A stretch of 64,000 nucleotides of DNA, from NCBI GenBank assembly GCA_009746045.1, contig RPFO01000402.1, positions 1 to 64,000 on the forward strand, in the 5' to 3' direction. A program made the position numbers and the translations under genes. How positions within the stretch are numbered: position 1 is the stretch's first letter; every line of letters starts with the position of its first letter. Below the pieces are notes generated by a model. The model was not told the origin of the DNA, searched no databases, and saw nothing but the letters and a program-made list of their open reading frames with translations. The stretch is from Mesostigma viride. Lineage: Eukaryota > Streptophyta > Mesostigmatophyceae > Mesostigmatales > Mesostigmataceae. This document shows positions 62,282-64,000 of the stretch, piece after piece.

Positions 62282-64000
62282 TTACCGACGCGCGGCGGTC
62301 TTGCGACGGGTCGTGCGCTTGGCGGCGGTGCGCTTGGCGGAGGCGGCGGGACGACGGACGCCGGTGCGCTTGGCGGCGGACGGGCGACGACGGGTCCCGG
62401 TCGTGCGACGTTTCTTCGGGGCTCCAGCGACTGACGCGGATCCACTGGTGAGGGGTGCGCGCTTGGCCGGACGACGACGACGCGCGCCGGCGGTGGTCTT
62501 GCGGGGACGAGCGGCAGGGCGGCGACGGTGACGACTGGCGTACCCGGCGTGGTCGAAGGTCGGGAGGGGGCCGGTGGGCATGTACTCGGTCGCGCCGCTC
62601 ATGACGTCCTTGATGTTCTTGCGCTTCTGACAGAACGGGCCGTGGCGGGCCTCGGGGTTCTCGACCCACGTGCCGTCCGCGGCGCGGATGTACGGATCCA
62701 CGACCCTCGCGCGAATGGGATCACGTACCATTTTTCCGGTTCCGTCATCAATCCAACCGGACGGGTCCCTGTCGTAATAAACTTGCGCGGATCCGGAAGG
62801 ACATGCCGGTTGAGGGACGCCAGAAAGACGGTAATCGACTCCCAAAAGGGTGTTGTAGAATTTGCTAGGATTTCCGGACCCGTCGATCTCACCGAGCGCC
62901 CCGTTGTTCGTCCACCATTGGTCAATGTTATTCAGGATCGACGTCCGGAGACGGTTGAACGCGATCACGTCACGCTTGACGAACTGGAATATGGCATTGT
63001 CGAAGGTCGCCTTTGTACCCGCATTGAGGCGCGAGGGGTTGTCGTACGTCTTGCCACCCGTTACTCTTAGTGACGTGTCAGTGCCGCCGTTAAGGTTTAA
63101 CTCGTTTATACGGCCAGCGGTGTTGAAGTAATATTTATTAAAAGATTGACGCGACGCGAGCAGATCTCCGTTGATGGGCGGGGGGTCGTCAGAATCTAGC
63201 ATCTTAAGTCGTTCCCTGTGCCTCATTGAAAACCTGGACGGGTCGATTTTCGCAGACGAAAGCTGTTGCAAGAGTCTTGCAGGGACGCTGTCGTCTGACG
63301 CGAAACCGCCGAGCAGTAGGTTGTATGTCGGCAAGTTTTCCGGGAGAATAGAGTATGCATAAATATACTTGGCAACACCCGAACTCAGTCCGTTACTCGG
63401 CAGTGGAATCGGGACCGCTGCATTACGGGCAGTGGAGTTCATGTCAGCCAACACCTTGATCTTTGACATGGTGTCGGGGGGGATGCGATGCATGTACACT
63501 TTGTTGTTTGCGTCATTGGCCCTACCCCCCACCACGCTAGCAGCGAACGCGGCATCAGTTCGCACGGGTTCCGGATTTGCGCGATCGTAAGCAGTATTTG
63601 CAGCAGTCCGTGCCGCAGCCTGATCAGCGGCAGGATCAGCATCCAGTGCAGCTTGAACTGCCAGATCTCCCGCTCGTTTGCGGCCGTCTTCCCATGCATT
63701 AATAGCGGCAGTGAACGCGTCCCCTCCTGCAGAAACCGGCTTTTCTTCACAAGCCACAAAACCGCGTAGAGCGTTGACCAACTTTGCCATCTCGGCGCGA
63801 TCGACCTCCAACAACGACGAGTCTGTCGATCGCCGCACCCGCTCGTTGATATCGCGCATCAGACTGCCGAGGATGTCGTAGACGTACACGGAAGCGACAA
63901 AGTTTTTGAGTTTGTCAAGCAAAGTGCTCTTCTCCACGATGTTCTGTTTGTACAGTCCCGCCTCCTCGACCACGAACTTGATGCCAGGGATGTAGGTCCT
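62282..64000 (-). CDS. large structural-type protein with basic tail, 5' end outside window
   Basis: Open from the window edge to a stop at 62282, about 572 residues visible. The N-terminal visible part is helical and charged (LLDKLKNFVASVYVYDILGSLMRDINERV). The middle contains KVYMHRIPPDTMSKIKVLADMN, YIYAYSILPENLPTYNLLLGG, NKYYFNTAGRINELNLNGG and a Cys-containing domain (PACPSGSAQVYYDRDPSGWI). The last 90 residues are Lys/Arg/Ala/Thr repeats (RRPAKRAP, AAKRTTRRKTAARR) resembling histone H1-like tails. This layout suits a virion core protein that contacts packaged DNA. The family is not recognised. Confidence 0.7.
   Translation of the reverse strand, partial: RTYIPGIKFVVEEAGLYKQNIVEKSTLLDKLKNFVASVYVYDILGSLMRDINERVRRSTDSSLLEVDRAEMAKLVNALRGFVACEEKPVSAGGDAFTAAINAWEDGRKRAGDLAVQAALDADPAADQAAARTAANTAYDRANPEPVRTDAAFAASVVGGRANDANNKVYMHRIPPDTMSKIKVLADMNSTARNAAVPIPLPSNGLSSGVAKYIYAYSILPENLPTYNLLLGGFASDDSVPARLLQQLSSAKIDPSRFSMRHRERLKMLDSDDPPPINGDLLASRQSFNKYYFNTAGRINELNLNGGTDTSLRVTGGKTYDNPSRLNAGTKATFDNAIFQFVKRDVIAFNRLRTSILNNIDQWWTNNGALGEIDGSGNPSKFYNTLLGVDYRLSGVPQPACPSGSAQVYYDRDPSGWIDDGTGKMVRDPIRARVVDPYIRAADGTWVENPEARHGPFCQKRKNIKDVMSGATEYMPTGPLPTFDHAGYASRHRRRPAARPRKTTAGARRRRPAKRAPLTSGSASVAGAPKKRRTTGTRRRPSAAKRTGVRRPAASAKRTAAKRTTRRKTAARR

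Overview
The window looks like part of a large, GC-rich double-stranded DNA virus of the phylum Nucleocytoviricota, most like the algal (phycodnavirus-like) lineages. Evidence is a set of hallmark genes: four major capsid protein paralogues (50509-57500), an A32-type packaging ATPase (57737-58558), PCNA (39173-39952), late transcription factors of the VLTF-2 (3547-4347) and VLTF-3 (37817-39054) types, a DUF5764-like protein (59422-60336), a likely ssDNA-binding protein, KilA-N/MSV199-type regulators and a miniature K+ channel. Genes are dense, on both strands, without recognisable introns. Many starts have an AT-rich TATA-like box 5-20 nt upstream, and AATAAA-like signals lie between genes. 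The sequence alone cannot tell whether this is a free virus or a viral region endogenised in a host chromosome.

Layout. 1-16.6 kb: accessory and information genes (cysteine desulfurase-like, VLTF-2, HNH nuclease, SSB-like, MSV199-like, Rieske oxygenase, two tandem LamG-like proteins, RING protein) plus a 31-bp tandem array and an ~775-bp near-palindrome. 16.6-24.4 kb: small membrane proteins, a K+ channel, two regulators with a shared nuclease-like tail, and two adjacent predicted myristoylated proteins. 25.3-47.8 kb: two almost identical 7,830-bp LTR retrotransposons in inverted orientation, flanking 6.8 kb of viral genes that include VLTF-3 and PCNA. 47.8-64 kb: the virion morphogenesis region (LysM protein, capsid proteins, ATPase, JAMM-like protease, DUF5764-like protein, a large protein with a basic tail).

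The retrotransposons are the outstanding feature. Each has 617-bp LTRs and a perfect 5-bp target-site duplication (ATATC and GGAGT). Each also carries an extra leader ORF before gag, a gag separated from an in-frame pol by one UGA codon, and a pol with copia-like RT and RNase H whose aspartic protease lies between integrase and RT instead of in front of integrase. Copy 1 has split a viral gene into pieces at 33164-33629 and 24373-25333, and its outer LTR supplies an in-frame ATG to the downstream piece. Copy 2 sits 34 bp upstream of the PCNA start codon.

Caution: at least eight viral genes are broken by single-base frameshifts, mostly at G/C runs, whereas the ORFs of both retrotransposon copies are intact. 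Base-calling error is the simplest reading; decay of an endogenised virus is the main alternative.
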